DNA from: Hallella multisaccharivorax DSM 17128
Lineage (GTDB): Bacteria > Bacteroidota > Bacteroidia > Bacteroidales > Bacteroidaceae
NCBI RefSeq assembly: GCF_000218235.1
Contig: NZ_GL945017.1
Span: 585,297-649,296 of the forward strand
Direction of reading: 5' to 3'
Length of the DNA: 64,000 nt
In this document: one piece after another, positions 45,357 to 54,818 of the stretch
Position numbering within the stretch: the first letter of the stretch is position 1
How the letters are laid out: the number at the start of each line of letters is the position of its first letter
The notes under the pieces: model-generated
Seen by the model: only the letters and a program-made list of their open reading frames with translations
The model's database searches: none
Told to the model about the DNA's origin: nothing
Program-made: the position numbers and the translations under genes

Positions 45357-46904
45357 TTATATTCCCCTTTCTGCCCAGTCTCCCCTGTCGAGTTGTCGGT
45401 AACCGATGGCTTCTGCGATGTGCAATGGCAATACCTTTTCTGATTGGGCGAGATCGGCAATGGTGCGTGCGACTTTTAAGATACGGCTGTAGGCACGTGC
45501 CGAGAGACTCAACCGCTCCATGGCTTCACGTAGCAGGCAGAGACTGTCATTGTCGGGCTCGGCATATTGATGAATCATTTTTTCCGTCATCTGCGCATTG
45601 CAATGGATGCCCGCAATGCCCTTGTATCGATTGGTCTGTATGGCTCGTGCGGCTATGACACGCTCACGGATCTTGGCTGATGGCTCACCGGACTGCGCTT
45701 TGCTGAGCTCCTTAAAAGGAATGGCCGCAATCTCACACTGTATGTCGATGCGGTCCATCAACGGGCCTGAAATCTTGTTAAGGTAGTGCTGAATTTGCCC
45801 AGGAGAGCAGACACAGTGGTGGGTGGGGTCGCCATAATAGCCGCAGGGACATGGATTCATCGAGGCCACAAACATGAATGAGGCCGGATAGGTGACTGAA
45901 TATTTGGCGCGACTGATAGTGATCTGCCGGTCTTCCAAGGGCTGCCGCAATACCTCTAAGGTATGTTTGTTAAATTCTGGCAACTCATCGCAGAATAGAA
46001 CGCCATTGTGAGCCAGGCTGATTTCACCGGGCATGGGATTGTTGCCACCGCCCACCAGTGCCACTTCGGAAATAGTGTGGTGGGGTGCGCGGAAGGGTCG
46101 CTGAGAGATTAGTGCGGATCCGTGTTTTAATGTACCGGCTACGGAATGGATCTGTGTCGTCTCAAGACTTTCGCTAAGGGTCAGCGGTGGAAGAATAGAC
46201 GGTAACCGCTTGGCCATCATGCTCTTGCCGGATCCAGGCGGCCCAATCATGATGACATTGTGGCCGCCTGCAGCAGCGACCTCCAGGGCACGCTTCACAT
46301 TCTCTTGCCCGCGTACGTCAGCGAAATCAAGGTCAAAATCGTATTGTTGTTCGTAGAATTCTTTGCGCGTATCAACGACGCACGGCTCAAACTGCTTCTG
46401 TCCGGAGAGCAGATTGATGACGTCTGTCAGCGTCTCTATGCCGTAGACAGCGATTTGGTTCACAATTGCGGCCTCCCGCTCATTGTGTTTCGGCACTATC
46501 AGCCCTTTGAAATGCTCAGTCCTGGCCTTCATAGCAATGGGCAGCACACCCTTGGCAGGCTGCAACTTGCCATCGAGTCCTAATTCTCCGAGCATCATAT
46601 ATTGGTCGAGTGCATCGGCTGGTATCTGCCCGTCAGCGGCAAGAATGGCGATCGCCAACGGCAGGTCGAAGCCACTTCCCTCTTTCTTTAGGTCGGCAGG
46701 AGCCATGTTGACGGTGATGTCGGCCTTGGGAAACTTTAATCCGTTGTATTGCATTGCGGCGGCAATGCGGTCGCGTCCTTCACGCACAGCCACATCACCA
46801 AGTCCCGTCAAGTGGTACATCACACCTTTTACCAGGCTTACCTCAATGGTGATGGGGGTGACTTGTAGGCCGTTGACAGCAGCAGAATAGGTTTTTACGA
46901 GCAT
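45357..46904 (-). CDS. comM: YifB/ComM-family Mg-chelatase-like AAA+ ATPase
   Basis: 515 residues. N-terminal Lon-S5-like domain (TVNMAPADLKKEGSGFDLPLAIAIL), the AAA+ core with MIGPPGSGKSMMAKRLPSILPPL (Walker A) and GVLFCDELPEF (Walker B), the family signature RPFRAPHHTIS, and MNPCPCGYYGD...C with paired cysteines. ComM is a helicase that aids branch migration during natural transformation. Length is standard. Confidence 0.95.
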   Translation of the reverse strand: MLVKTYSAAVNGLQVTPITIEVSLVKGVMYHLTGLGDVAVREGRDRIAAAMQYNGLKFPKADITVNMAPADLKKEGSGFDLPLAIAILAADGQIPADALDQYMMLGELGLDGKLQPAKGVLPIAMKARTEHFKGLIVPKHNEREAAIVNQIAVYGIETLTDVINLLSGQKQFEPCVVDTRKEFYEQQYDFDLDFADVRGQENVKRALEVAAAGGHNVIMIGPPGSGKSMMAKRLPSILPPLTLSESLETTQIHSVAGTLKHGSALISQRPFRAPHHTISEVALVGGGNNPMPGEISLAHNGVLFCDELPEFNKHTLEVLRQPLEDRQITISRAKYSVTYPASFMFVASMNPCPCGYYGDPTHHCVCSPGQIQHYLNKISGPLMDRIDIQCEIAAIPFKELSKAQSGEPSAKIRERVIAARAIQTNRYKGIAGIHCNAQMTEKMIHQYAEPDNDSLCLLREAMERLSLSARAYSRILKVARTIADLAQSEKVLPLHIAEAIGYRQLDRGDWAERGI

Positions 46905-46918
46905 AGGCTTGTTTTATT

Positions 46919-47902
46919 TTAGTGTCCTAAAAGCCTTGTTAACTCTTGTGAGGACAAGCCGTGACCAATGATTTTGCCGTTCTTGACGACGAGATTCTCA
47001 GGGGCTGACAGCAGTCCTAACTGCTTAAGTAGGGGAGTGTCGAACATTTCTCCTGTGCATATTACGGGCAAGGTGATCTGGTTGTTTTTGGTGAAGTTGC
47101 GGCAATCATACTTGCTGGGATCAACGTTGATGGTGACAACTTTAATGCTGCTCGTCTGTTTCAACGTTTGCAATTGCCTGAGAAAGTCAGTACTGTCGTA
47201 GCTCCATGTCGCCCAAACGCAAATGACAGCCGTGCCTGCCGAGAGTTCAGAAGATGATATTGGCTGGCCGTTGATGTCATAGACGAAGAACGATGGCAGA
47301 CGCTTCCCTACACTTATATCATTTAGTTTCGAAATACTTTGCGCCAGTCGTTTCAGGCTATTGTTGCCGGATTGTTCTGCCATTAGGATCTTGACTAACC
47401 GGTCTACAGTCTGATAGTCGGGATTGGAAGTGGCAATGAAGTATTTCTCCAACAGCCACACACCCACTGGCGATGCAGGATGATCTTTGATAAACAGTTC
47501 CACATCATGCTTGATCTCTGGTGGTGAAGCGTTTGATATCTGGCTGCGGAAGTCCGTCATCAGCTCATTGTCCTTCGTGCCTTTGATTTTCAACATCTTC
47601 AAGTGTGAGGCATCACCGTCTATCTCTGCTGTTTTTCCAGGTTCCGCGAAGACCGGTGTTGTCGAAAAATTAGGGAATACAAGCGTCAACGTGACAGGTG
47701 ACAGGCAAGGCATCTCATAAGAGAAACGGCCACCTTGGACTTTGATGGTATCGATGCCGTTGATGCCTGGGTCGTTGCTATAAATGTAAAACTCACCCTG
47801 GTTCATCTGCAGCAGCCGCCCTTCAATCTTGAAGTGCTTGCTGTCCTCACCGCAGGAGACGAGAAAGAGAATGGCAAGAAAGAGATAAAAGTTGCGTGGC
47901 AT
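46919..47902 (-). CDS. Thioredoxin-like lipoprotein with DUF4369-type N-terminal domain
   Basis: About 327 residues from the ATG at 47902 (MPRNFYLFL). The frame opens earlier but only within the terminator of the gene upstream. A lipobox VSC lies near residue 17. The N-terminal domain (KIEGRLLQMNQGEFYIYS) is DUF4369-like and the C-terminal one is thioredoxin-like (GTAVICVWATWSYDSTDFLRQL). The usual CxxC is replaced by WATWSYDS, so it probably lacks disulfide reductase activity. Confidence 0.82.
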   Translation of the reverse strand: MPRNFYLFLAILFLVSCGEDSKHFKIEGRLLQMNQGEFYIYSNDPGINGIDTIKVQGGRFSYEMPCLSPVTLTLVFPNFSTTPVFAEPGKTAEIDGDASHLKMLKIKGTKDNELMTDFRSQISNASPPEIKHDVELFIKDHPASPVGVWLLEKYFIATSNPDYQTVDRLVKILMAEQSGNNSLKRLAQSISKLNDISVGKRLPSFFVYDINGQPISSSELSAGTAVICVWATWSYDSTDFLRQLQTLKQTSSIKVVTINVDPSKYDCRNFTKNNQITLPVICTGEMFDTPLLKQLGLLSAPENLVVKNGKIIGHGLSSQELTRLLGH

Positions 47903-47910
47903 AATGTGGA

Positions 47911-47958
47911 AAAAGAAAAAAGCCATAGAGCCCCTCTTCATTATGGCTCTATGGCTCC
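47911..47958 (-). terminator. Terminator after TPR lipoprotein gene
   Basis: A perfect 12-bp stem (AGCCATAGAGCC / GGCTCTATGGCT) with a 12-nt loop, followed on the minus strand by TTTTTCTTTTTCC. It separates the TPR gene from the thioredoxin-like gene. Confidence 0.9.
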
Positions 47959-47980
47959 TATATTATTAATGTCGGTTAAA

Positions 47981-49654
47981 TTACTTCAGGTTGGCAAGCT
48001 CAAGGTCTTTGGAAGCATATGTTGCCAGTGCACTGTCAATCTGCTTTGCTTTCTGGAGAGCCTCTTTGGCAGCCGTTGTATTGCCCATACGATTGTAAAC
48101 AATAGCCTTCAGATACTCTGTCATGCCGTCAGCATTCTTCACGTTGTTAAGTGTGGAGAGAGCCGTAGCATAATCCTTTGTGAGAATCTGTGCGAGAGCT
48201 GCGCTGTTGGATGTGGAGTTACCAAAGTTCTTGACAGCCTGAGCGTAGTCACCCTTGGCGATATTCAGGTTACCGAGCACTTCGTTCAGTCCGTTGGCAT
48301 CGTTGGCCTTGGCGATATAGCTCTCAGCTTCCTTGGTGTTGCCGTTCTTCAGGGCGATGAGTGCGAGATTGGCATAAGCTTCTGGGGCGTTGCCTTTCTG
48401 TTGGGCCTGGGCGATGTACTGCTTGGCTGCGTTCATGTCACCATGGTTGAAGGCGAGAGCGGCAAGGTTGTTGAGCGAGCGGTAGTCGTTGCCGTACAAC
48501 TCTGATGCTTTCTGGTAAATTTCGGCCTTCTTAGCAGGATCGTTGGTCAGGCTGGCTGCATAGAGCAGCTCATCCTCGCTGAGCTTCGACGGATCCTCAG
48601 TGTACTGCTGGTTGATTTCGTCGTCGCTGCGGCCCACGGTCTGATAATTGATAATGAGGCGGCTTCGGCGAAGCTCAGGCAGGATGCCTGTGGCGAGCTC
48701 ACGGAAGCCCTCGCTCATGTTCTTGATCTGGCGCTCACGCTCCGCGGGATCTTTGTACATCTCTAAGACACGGAGAATAACGTCCTTGTCCTGCAGGTTG
48801 CTGGCAGCGACAAGCTCCTTGAAACCTTCCCAGTCCTGAGCGGTATAGTGCGCGTCAACGTTCGTGTCGCCGAGTTTGGCAGCCTTGAGCTCCTTGTTGA
48901 CATAGCCTGTAGAGACCTTCTCACGGTTCTTCGACAGCTTGTCGTTGAAAGCAAAACCACCGTCAGGAGAAGCGTAAGCGGCAACCTCTACGTTCTTCAT
49001 GTTCAACCCCTTGCGGTCGGCGTTGATCTCCTTGAGCATCTTCACGAACTCCTTGACGGAATTGTTTTTCAGCTCACTCTTACGCAGATTGGCCTGATTG
49101 ATAAGGAACTTGATGTTTGCTTGTACCTTCTGGTCTTTGATACGCTGGAAGCTGTCGGGTGCGATGCAAGCGCCCGCATTGTCCATGGTCTTCTTATAAA
49201 GCTCGGACGTGGCGACGACACCGTTTGCGACCTTTACGGCCGGCACATTGTAAACCTTGTTCCCCTTGCGGGCGTCGAAAGTGAGATACATCTCGCTCTG
49301 CTGCATATCGGGATTGTAAGGGAATGAGGTTTTCATGGTGTATTTACCGCCCATCTTATAAGAGATGGTCTGGTTGTTGCCCTGAACCTTCTCTCCCTGG
49401 AAGGTAGCGCCCTGTCCTTTCGTCACCTCGCCGTTGCCATAACGCAGCTCTGGCGTGACAGTAACAATGGCTTTCTTCTTCATATATTTCACGGGGAAAG
49501 TGCCATCGATGGTTGCGGGAACTTGACCGCCTACAGTTTCCAATGGATTAGGGTCTACCGAGAAATTGTCGGCAGAGAGAGGACCCATCTTAGAGCATGA
49601 AGCTAAAAGAAGCATTGCACATGCTGATACAGAATAAAACAGATGGTTACGCAT
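47981..49654 (-). CDS. TPR lipoprotein with OmpA-like middle region
   Basis: 557 residues from the ATG at 49654 (MRNHLFYS). An upstream start is excluded because that part lies in the tRNA-Leu. Lipobox LLASC near residue 19. A beta-rich N-terminal half precedes an OmpA-like segment (KNVEVAAYASPDGGFAFNDKLSKNREK). The last 200 residues are TPR repeats (YRSLNNLAALAFNHGDMNAAKQYI; AYANLALIALKNGNTKEAESYI). It may be a peptidoglycan-linked outer-membrane scaffold. No gene name assigned. Confidence 0.85.
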   Translation of the reverse strand: MRNHLFYSVSACAMLLLASCSKMGPLSADNFSVDPNPLETVGGQVPATIDGTFPVKYMKKKAIVTVTPELRYGNGEVTKGQGATFQGEKVQGNNQTISYKMGGKYTMKTSFPYNPDMQQSEMYLTFDARKGNKVYNVPAVKVANGVVATSELYKKTMDNAGACIAPDSFQRIKDQKVQANIKFLINQANLRKSELKNNSVKEFVKMLKEINADRKGLNMKNVEVAAYASPDGGFAFNDKLSKNREKVSTGYVNKELKAAKLGDTNVDAHYTAQDWEGFKELVAASNLQDKDVILRVLEMYKDPAERERQIKNMSEGFRELATGILPELRRSRLIINYQTVGRSDDEINQQYTEDPSKLSEDELLYAASLTNDPAKKAEIYQKASELYGNDYRSLNNLAALAFNHGDMNAAKQYIAQAQQKGNAPEAYANLALIALKNGNTKEAESYIAKANDANGLNEVLGNLNIAKGDYAQAVKNFGNSTSNSAALAQILTKDYATALSTLNNVKNADGMTEYLKAIVYNRMGNTTAAKEALQKAKQIDSALATYASKDLELANLK

Positions 49655-49679
49655 AATAAATTTACTATTAAAGTTTTCG

Positions 49680-49764
49680 TGCCGCAAGCGGGACTCGAAC
49701 CCGCACAGCCATTACTGGCCAAGGGATTTTAAGTCCCTCGTGTCTACCATTCCACCATCACGGC
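49680..49764 (-). tRNA. tRNA-Leu(UAA)
   Basis: 85 nt on the minus strand. The acceptor GCCGTGA pairs with TTGCGGC (two G-U). The anticodon stem AGGGA / TCCCT closes the loop CTTAAAA, giving anticodon TAA. The long variable arm and T-loop TTCGAGT fit class II tRNA-Leu. A -7 element TAACTTTG lies upstream (49788-49795 on the minus strand). Confidence 0.95.
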
Positions 49765-49787
49765 GGCCATTTGCCCATGACTTTCTG

Positions 49788-49795
49788 CAAAGTTA
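49788..49795 (-). promoter_or_regulatory. tRNA-Leu(UAA) promoter -7 element
   Basis: TAACTTTG on the minus strand, 24 bp upstream of the tRNA. The -33 region is not obvious. Confidence 0.5.
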
Positions 49796-49924
49796 GCTCA
49801 TTTATCTTAAACCCTGCTTATTTAAATAGAATTTGTACGCTTATTTTGCACTATTTAATATATTGTCCTCTGTTACGTAACAATTCAGTCTTTTTAGGCA
49901 TAACAAATTCCAAATGACTATTTC

Positions 49925-50035
49925 TTAGTCGTTCTCAGCAAAGGGTTCATCGAAGAAGTTCTCCTTAGGAGCCATGCTGGAGACGAGTTTGTAGAGTGCC
50001 TTGAACTTTGAGATAGCATTTCTCTTTGCTGTTTC
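49925..50035 (-). pseudogene. 3' fragment of an unrecognised gene
   Basis: On the minus strand the last 36 codons of a gene read AISKFKALYKLV...FFDEPFAEND then stop. No start is present; the plus-strand fragment at 50056 begins at once on the other side. It looks like a broken junction between two genes, probably mobile-element debris. Confidence 0.4.
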
Positions 50036-50055
50036 CGCTATGGAATGAGACGTAC

Positions 50056-50674
50056 ATGAAGGCATTCGCCAAAGGGAATGAAAACAGTCAAGAGGCTGTA
50101 AGCGTGATGTCTGAACCGGCTACCATCGCCAAGACTGATCTGGAGAACTTCATGACCCACACAGATGCGGTCGCAAAGGAAGCTGAGAGCATCTCACAGG
50201 GCTCCTGTGCCATCAGTGACTATCTCGACAGCTTCAGCAGTCTGATGGTCCATCCCGACGGAAGTCTTGCGGATCTGAGCGGCCCGTAAGGACTTGAACG
50301 ATAACATCAAGAAGAACACGGAGGCTGTAGAAGCCATGAAAGCAACGATAGCGGAGGCACCCAAAAAGATGCTCGAAGCCATCCCAAGATCTGTCAACGC
50401 GGAATTCTGCGAAGACGACCGAAAGCGTTTCGACCTCTTCTTCAAGCGCATGGGCTGTTTCGTCGATTGGGTGATTCCCTGCAGCGTGGTTGTCGGCATC
50501 GTCATCGGTGGTCTTGTTGTCCTCGTAGCAACGAGCTACTCTAAGGCGTGCGACTACAAGGAGAAGATGGAAGCCCAAGCTAAAGAGCAGCAGGAAGCCA
50601 TCGACTTTGACAAATACATGAAGGAGAACAATCCCAAGACTCTGGAGAGATGGCGTGAGAAACATTTGAAATAG
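50056..50674 (+). pseudogene. Frameshifted gene for a helical membrane protein, possible mobile-element protein
   Basis: Two frames form one protein: MKAFAKGNENSQEAV...SLADL, stop at 50287-50289, then in the next frame AARKDLNDNIKKNTEAVEAM...REKHLK. The join is a one-base shift near 50275-50290. The second part has one membrane helix (VIPCSVVVGIVIGGLVVLVA) flanked by charged helices. I do not recognise the family; helical proteins of this kind accompany mobilization genes in Bacteroidetes. Confidence 0.5.
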
Positions 50675-51319
50675 CTGGCTTAATCTTTTTACGAGTCCTA
50701 AGAACATTGTCTTAGGTGCTCGTATGCGTTTCATAATGCTCCGTCAATGGGAAAATGATGATGATTCATGTTTTTTTAAAATAGGAGATTGGCAAATAAG
50801 CGAAAAGTGTGTATATTTGCAGTATTAAATAATAATTTTCAATTTACAGATAGATGCAGAAACATTTTATTTTCAGATGGATGAACCTCAAAGCACAATA
50901 GAATTTTTCGCTAAAACATGGAGAGAGTTGCGAAAATGAATGCATCAATGCCTTAGAAGTCGATATGCCAACAACCAAAGCCTTTCTGACACATTACCCA
51001 ATTATGCGCTGACACTTACAATCATATAGAAAACTTGAAGTTTACTTTTGTCCACTTTATACGTATATATGTCTAACTCGGTCATTTTAATTTGTAGAAG
51101 TGTAATAACAGAAGTATTTTTGCATTTACAAAATATCTGTTGTCGAATATAATATGCACAAAACAACAATAATGAAAAAACTTTTTCTTTTGCGTATAAT
51201 TACAATGAGAAAAACAACAACTATAATCTATTCACATCACAAGATGTGAGACCTTGGACTATTCATGCTCTTTGTATTATACCTGATGGCAAGGAACATA
51301 CAACCAAATATATTTCAAA
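50675..51319. other. 645-bp AT-rich gap with gene debris
   Basis: No intact gene. It holds an imperfect hairpin (50690-50722), a -7 element TATATTTG (50812-50819), a full promoter (51091-51122) and the remnant at 51153-51322. The sequence around 50850-50990 gives only short frames. Confidence 0.6.
51091..51122 (+). promoter_or_regulatory. Promoter upstream of lipoprotein/C10 protease remnants
   Basis: TTTG (51091-51094), 20 bp, TATTTTTG (51115-51122). A full consensus promoter that would read through the remnant and the 155-residue lipoprotein gene into the broken protease gene. Confidence 0.7.
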
Positions 51320-51322
51320 ATG
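51172..51322 (+). pseudogene. Collapsed exported-protein gene
   Basis: A signal-peptide-like start (MKKLFLLRIIT) at 51172 is followed, in another frame, by NEKNNNYNLFTSQDVRPWTIHALCIIPDGKEHTTKYISK and a stop that overlaps the next start (ATGA at 51320). The C-terminal part is coherent protein sequence without its own start. I infer an internal deletion with frame loss. Confidence 0.45.
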
Positions 51323-51787
51323 ACTGGGATAAAATACATTACATTCGTCGTTGTACTCTTTTTAATGAGCGCATGCGATAAGAATGAGATAACTGATAAA
51401 TTAATTGGCATAAATCCAAGTATAATTAATTTAAGTAATGAACAACCGGAAAGCTATTTTCAGTTAGCAAAAGGAGATTATAATATTGAAGGATTCTTTC
51501 TTTTCTACAATGAAAATGAAACGCCAATATCCGTAAGCATAGATAAAGAAATAAGGAAGAAGGAACAGTTCACTATTACCATGCCTAATGGGAACGAAGC
51601 TAAGTTCTTATGTAAAAATGGCATCATTCTAAAAATAGAATTAGGCTTTATGACACTGAGTAAAGTTGGATATGGCAAATATAAAATACTATACAATGAA
51701 AATACCAAACAGAAAAGACCTTTTTCAATGACTATTGGCTTCTTTGTCCCAGACGGCATATCAACAGTTCATATATTATTCAAATAA
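51320..51787 (+). CDS. Small putative lipoprotein, unrecognised
   Basis: 155 residues with a signal peptide and lipobox MSAC (about Cys19). The remainder is beta-rich (YFQLAKGDYNIEGFFLFYNE, FTITMPNGNEAKFLC, FSMTIGFFVPDG). No family recognised. It lies just before a C10 protease pseudogene in the same direction. A companion or inhibitor role is possible by analogy with SpeB/Spi and Bacteroides C10 loci, but sequence does not show it. Confidence 0.55.
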   Translation: MTGIKYITFVVVLFLMSACDKNEITDKLIGINPSIINLSNEQPESYFQLAKGDYNIEGFFLFYNENETPISVSIDKEIRKKEQFTITMPNGNEAKFLCKNGIILKIELGFMTLSKVGYGKYKILYNENTKQKRPFSMTIGFFVPDGISTVHILFK

Positions 51788-51797
51788 AAAAATAATC

Positions 51798-53048
51798 ATG
51801 AGAAATGTAACTCTGTTATTCCTCTCTATCATCATGCTTGTATCTTGTATCATGTAGTGGAGAAGATGATATTAAGAAAGAAACGTTGTCGAATGTTGGT
51901 ACCAACAACTTTAATGTAACGAGGAATGATGTCGAAAAAGTTGTTAGTGGATATCTAAATAAATCAGATACTAGATCATTTAACAAATCGGGCAGTATTG
52001 TTGGGGTTGACTCTATCTGTATTCATACTCGTTCAACAAGGGGAGTAAATGAAATTAACAATCCAAACAACCTTCTTTTCTTCGTAAGGCTTTCTGACGG
52101 CTCAACCGTAGTTGTGGCAGGAGATAAGAGGGCCGAACCAATTTATGCACATATCGATAGTGTTGACCTCAAATTTAGAGATGGACAATTAATTGGCCAA
52201 AAACAATTACCAGGCGATTTTCTTTTCATGCTTGGAGTTATGGCATCCTCTGTCTATAACAAGATTACAACGGAGTCGTCTTGCAATCCGCATTGGGCAT
52301 GTTCTCAAACGAGAAGCTCTAAAAGTAGCGATGAGTTTGTTGCATCGAAATGCAAGGTAGAATGGGGGCAGGGTGATCCTTTTAATTTACAGTCTCCTTC
52401 ATCAACCGGGGATCATGCAATTAACGGTCGTGCTGCAGCTGGGTGTGTACCAATTGCTTTGGCACAAGCCTTGACGGTACTTAAGAGTGATTTCGGAGTC
52501 TTTAAGGGATATACTTTAAAAACTTCTTGGAGACAACTCAAATCAAGAGCACGCTAGGACTGGTTTTATAATCAAGATGAAAGAGCAGACATCTCTAATG
52601 TTATAAAGAAAATAGCCGAAAATATTGGCACAAGCTATCATAAGAATAGTTTCGCTGGTACAGACACAAAAGACGCTGTAAAATTTTTAGGCAGCTATTT
52701 AGGTGGGCAATTCAGCTTTGATACTAAGTGGGACAATACTAAAAGTAACATGAAGAATAATGCCTATGGACTTTCTATATTTTCAGGCCATCCGAAGAGT
52801 AAAGGGTGGCTTTGGAAGCGCTTTGGTATTGATATGCCATCAACAACAGGGCATTGTATGCTTCTAGATGGCTATAAAACATCTAACGGTACCACATTGT
52901 GTATTACATAAACTTTGGTTGGGACGGATGCTACAATGGCTATTACCTATATGACGATAAAACGTGGTCCGATGATACTTATAAAGAATATGAGATGTTG
53001 ATGAAAGTCTATAATTTCCACATAGATACGGATTACGATGATTTTTAG
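51798..53048 (+). pseudogene. C10 (streptopain-family) cysteine protease, broken
   Basis: Pieces in order: signal start MRNVTLLFLSIIMLVSC, frame lost through a 7-bp tandem duplication (TTGTATC twice, about 51837-51850). The propeptide follows (VTRNDVEKVVSGYLN...). The catalytic Cys sits in AAAGCVPIALAQAL. An in-frame TAG interrupts at 52555-52557. Then DWFYNQDERADISNVI... with the catalytic His in TTGHCMLLDGY, a frameshift near 52905, and NFGWDGCYNGYY to the end. All landmarks of the SpeB/interpain family remain, but three lesions make it non-functional as read. Confidence 0.85.
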
Positions 53049-53202
53049 TATAAAATAAAGCCATTTGACTATTAGGTTAAAACGGCAACTGTGACTTTTT
53101 GGGGATTGCAGTTGCTGTCAATTTCTCTCCGTTTACAAGAAGACTGTTTGTTGTTAAAATTACAAACACACATGTCTACCCACTAAACTTGTGAGAAAAT
53201 TA

Positions 53203-53943
53203 TTAGCAGGTTAGCCATTTTTTTAAAATACATAGTTTCTCTTTACCTACTATCACATGTGTATTTGGGTAGTATACCAAGTTTACCGATATTTTTCTAT
53301 CACAACCAACAGAATAGCTTGAAACAGCCTGCTTGCTTATAACATATTGTCTACTAATTCTCAGAAAAACTTTGGGATTTAACTGATCCATTAATTCGTC
53401 CAAGGAATTGTCTATATGATAGCTATGACCGTCTATGGTATAAATTTTTGTGACCTTATTTTCTGTAGAGATATGACTGATGTCATCAACTAATACAACA
53501 ATCATATTTTCCTTATATGGACATAAAAAACGCTGACGGTATTCTTGTACACCGATCTGAGATATCACCGACAGTTTGGATGTCGCTGTTTTCCGTCTTA
53601 CAAACCTCTCTAAGGCATCAAAAAGGTCTTCGCGCTTGATTGGTTTAAGAAGGTAGTCAATACTATTAAACTTGAACGCATTCAATGTGTAATCAACATA
53701 AGCCGTGGTGAAAATGATGGGTATTTCACAGTTTACAGCCCTAAGCGCATCAAATACCAACCCGTCAGGAAGTCGAATATCTGATAGAATAATATCTATA
53801 TCTAAACAGTCCTTTTCAAAATACTTTTTGACACCCTTGACGGACTTTATTGGACCTTCTATAACTACGTTTTTAGTTCCATTTAGCAAATTTGCCAAAT
53901 GTATAAAATTTACGAACTCATCTTCAATAATCAGGATTTTCAT
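53203..53943 (-). CDS. LytTR-family response regulator
   Basis: 246 residues from the ATG at 53943. The receiver has IIEDEF, Asp55 (LSDIRLPD) and LLKPIK. The LytTR domain has FLCPYKENMIVVLVDDISHIS and FLRISRQYVISKQ. It is intact and related to the regulator at 34861-35613. Its partner kinase just upstream is broken, so this may be an orphan regulator, or be phosphorylated by the LytS kinase at 33828. Confidence 0.92.
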   Translation of the reverse strand: MKILIIEDEFVNFIHLANLLNGTKNVVIEGPIKSVKGVKKYFEKDCLDIDIILSDIRLPDGLVFDALRAVNCEIPIIFTTAYVDYTLNAFKFNSIDYLLKPIKREDLFDALERFVRRKTATSKLSVISQIGVQEYRQRFLCPYKENMIVVLVDDISHISTENKVTKIYTIDGHSYHIDNSLDELMDQLNPKVFLRISRQYVISKQAVSSYSVGCDRKISVNLVYYPNTHVIVGKEKLCILKKWLTC

Positions 53944-53954
53944 AATCAATAACT

Positions 53955-54652
53955 TTAAACTAATGGTATCTCGACGATGTTTTCTAATTCCTTGTGATAG
54001 AATTTCACACCACTAATACCAAGAACATTATATCTATGTTTTGTCGTCCTATGCCTAATGATAACCTTCCATTATCTATTGGCCTATAGTCGTTTGTTAC
54101 CACAAGATTATTGTTGTTGTTAGTTATCGTTATATGTAGTGGAGTATTATTCAATTGTGTTTGATTGCATTTTCGGAAAGAAACTGCAATACATTTCGCA
54201 TATCCGATATACTGAACTAATAGTGATATTGTGAAGAGTAAACAAGATAATAGTGAAAGAATCATTACATCTACATAGTAATTTTGCCAATCCCCTTGTT
54301 GTATTGAGAAGGAATGATAGAGTTGCATTTGAAGTAGCGTCATGGGAAGTGCAAGTAATGTACAGAAGAGAGCAAGTATAGTTATAAACATTGGAAATGT
54401 TTTATTCTCCCATTTTAGCAATAATCCATTACGAGCCTCATATCTTATGGCTGTTTTACACAAACATGTCTGTAGTGTACATGTAACAACATCTATAATC
54501 AATTCTGGAAATGTAGGCAAATTGGATATTAGACGAGAGTCGTAGTTATAAACTGGCGACCACATAATCTCGTACAAAATAACTAAGAATAGAGAGATTA
54601 CTCCCACTTTCTTAGATGTCAAATTATAGACGTTTGCAAATTCCTTATTCAT
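53955..54652 (-). pseudogene. LytS-type histidine kinase, collapsed
   Basis: From the ATG at 54652 (MNKEFANVYN) four to five membrane helices are intact. At CNQTQLNNTPLHITITNN the frame jumps from the linker straight into the late HATPase strand (compare KLYIDIECDSN in the intact kinase), skipping the His box and N box, roughly 150-180 residues. It then loses frame near 54045; the natural ending YNVLGISGVKFYHKELENIVEIPLV is found in the next frame, stopping at 53955-53957. It cannot be a kinase. Confidence 0.8.
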
Positions 54653-54818
54653 TTCTTTATGCGAAGTTAACAAAAAGTTCTGATACTATACTGGAAATAG
54701 AAAGATATTTAAGTAGTGTTTGCTGAATAATTATAACTTACTAAAGTTTTTCCACCGAGAGTGTAAAGTAAACTGTGTCAAGCTACAATAAGAAATAGTT
54801 TTATACAGTTTATTTTTT

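Noticed and set aside
46483-46890. 135-codon plus-strand frame opposite comM
   Set aside because: It lies opposite conserved ComM sequence and shows no protein-like features.
51041-51080. LytTR operator upstream of the 51091 promoter
   Set aside because: A GTCCACTTT / GTCTAACTC pair at 21 bp matches only 5 of 9 positions, too weak to claim.
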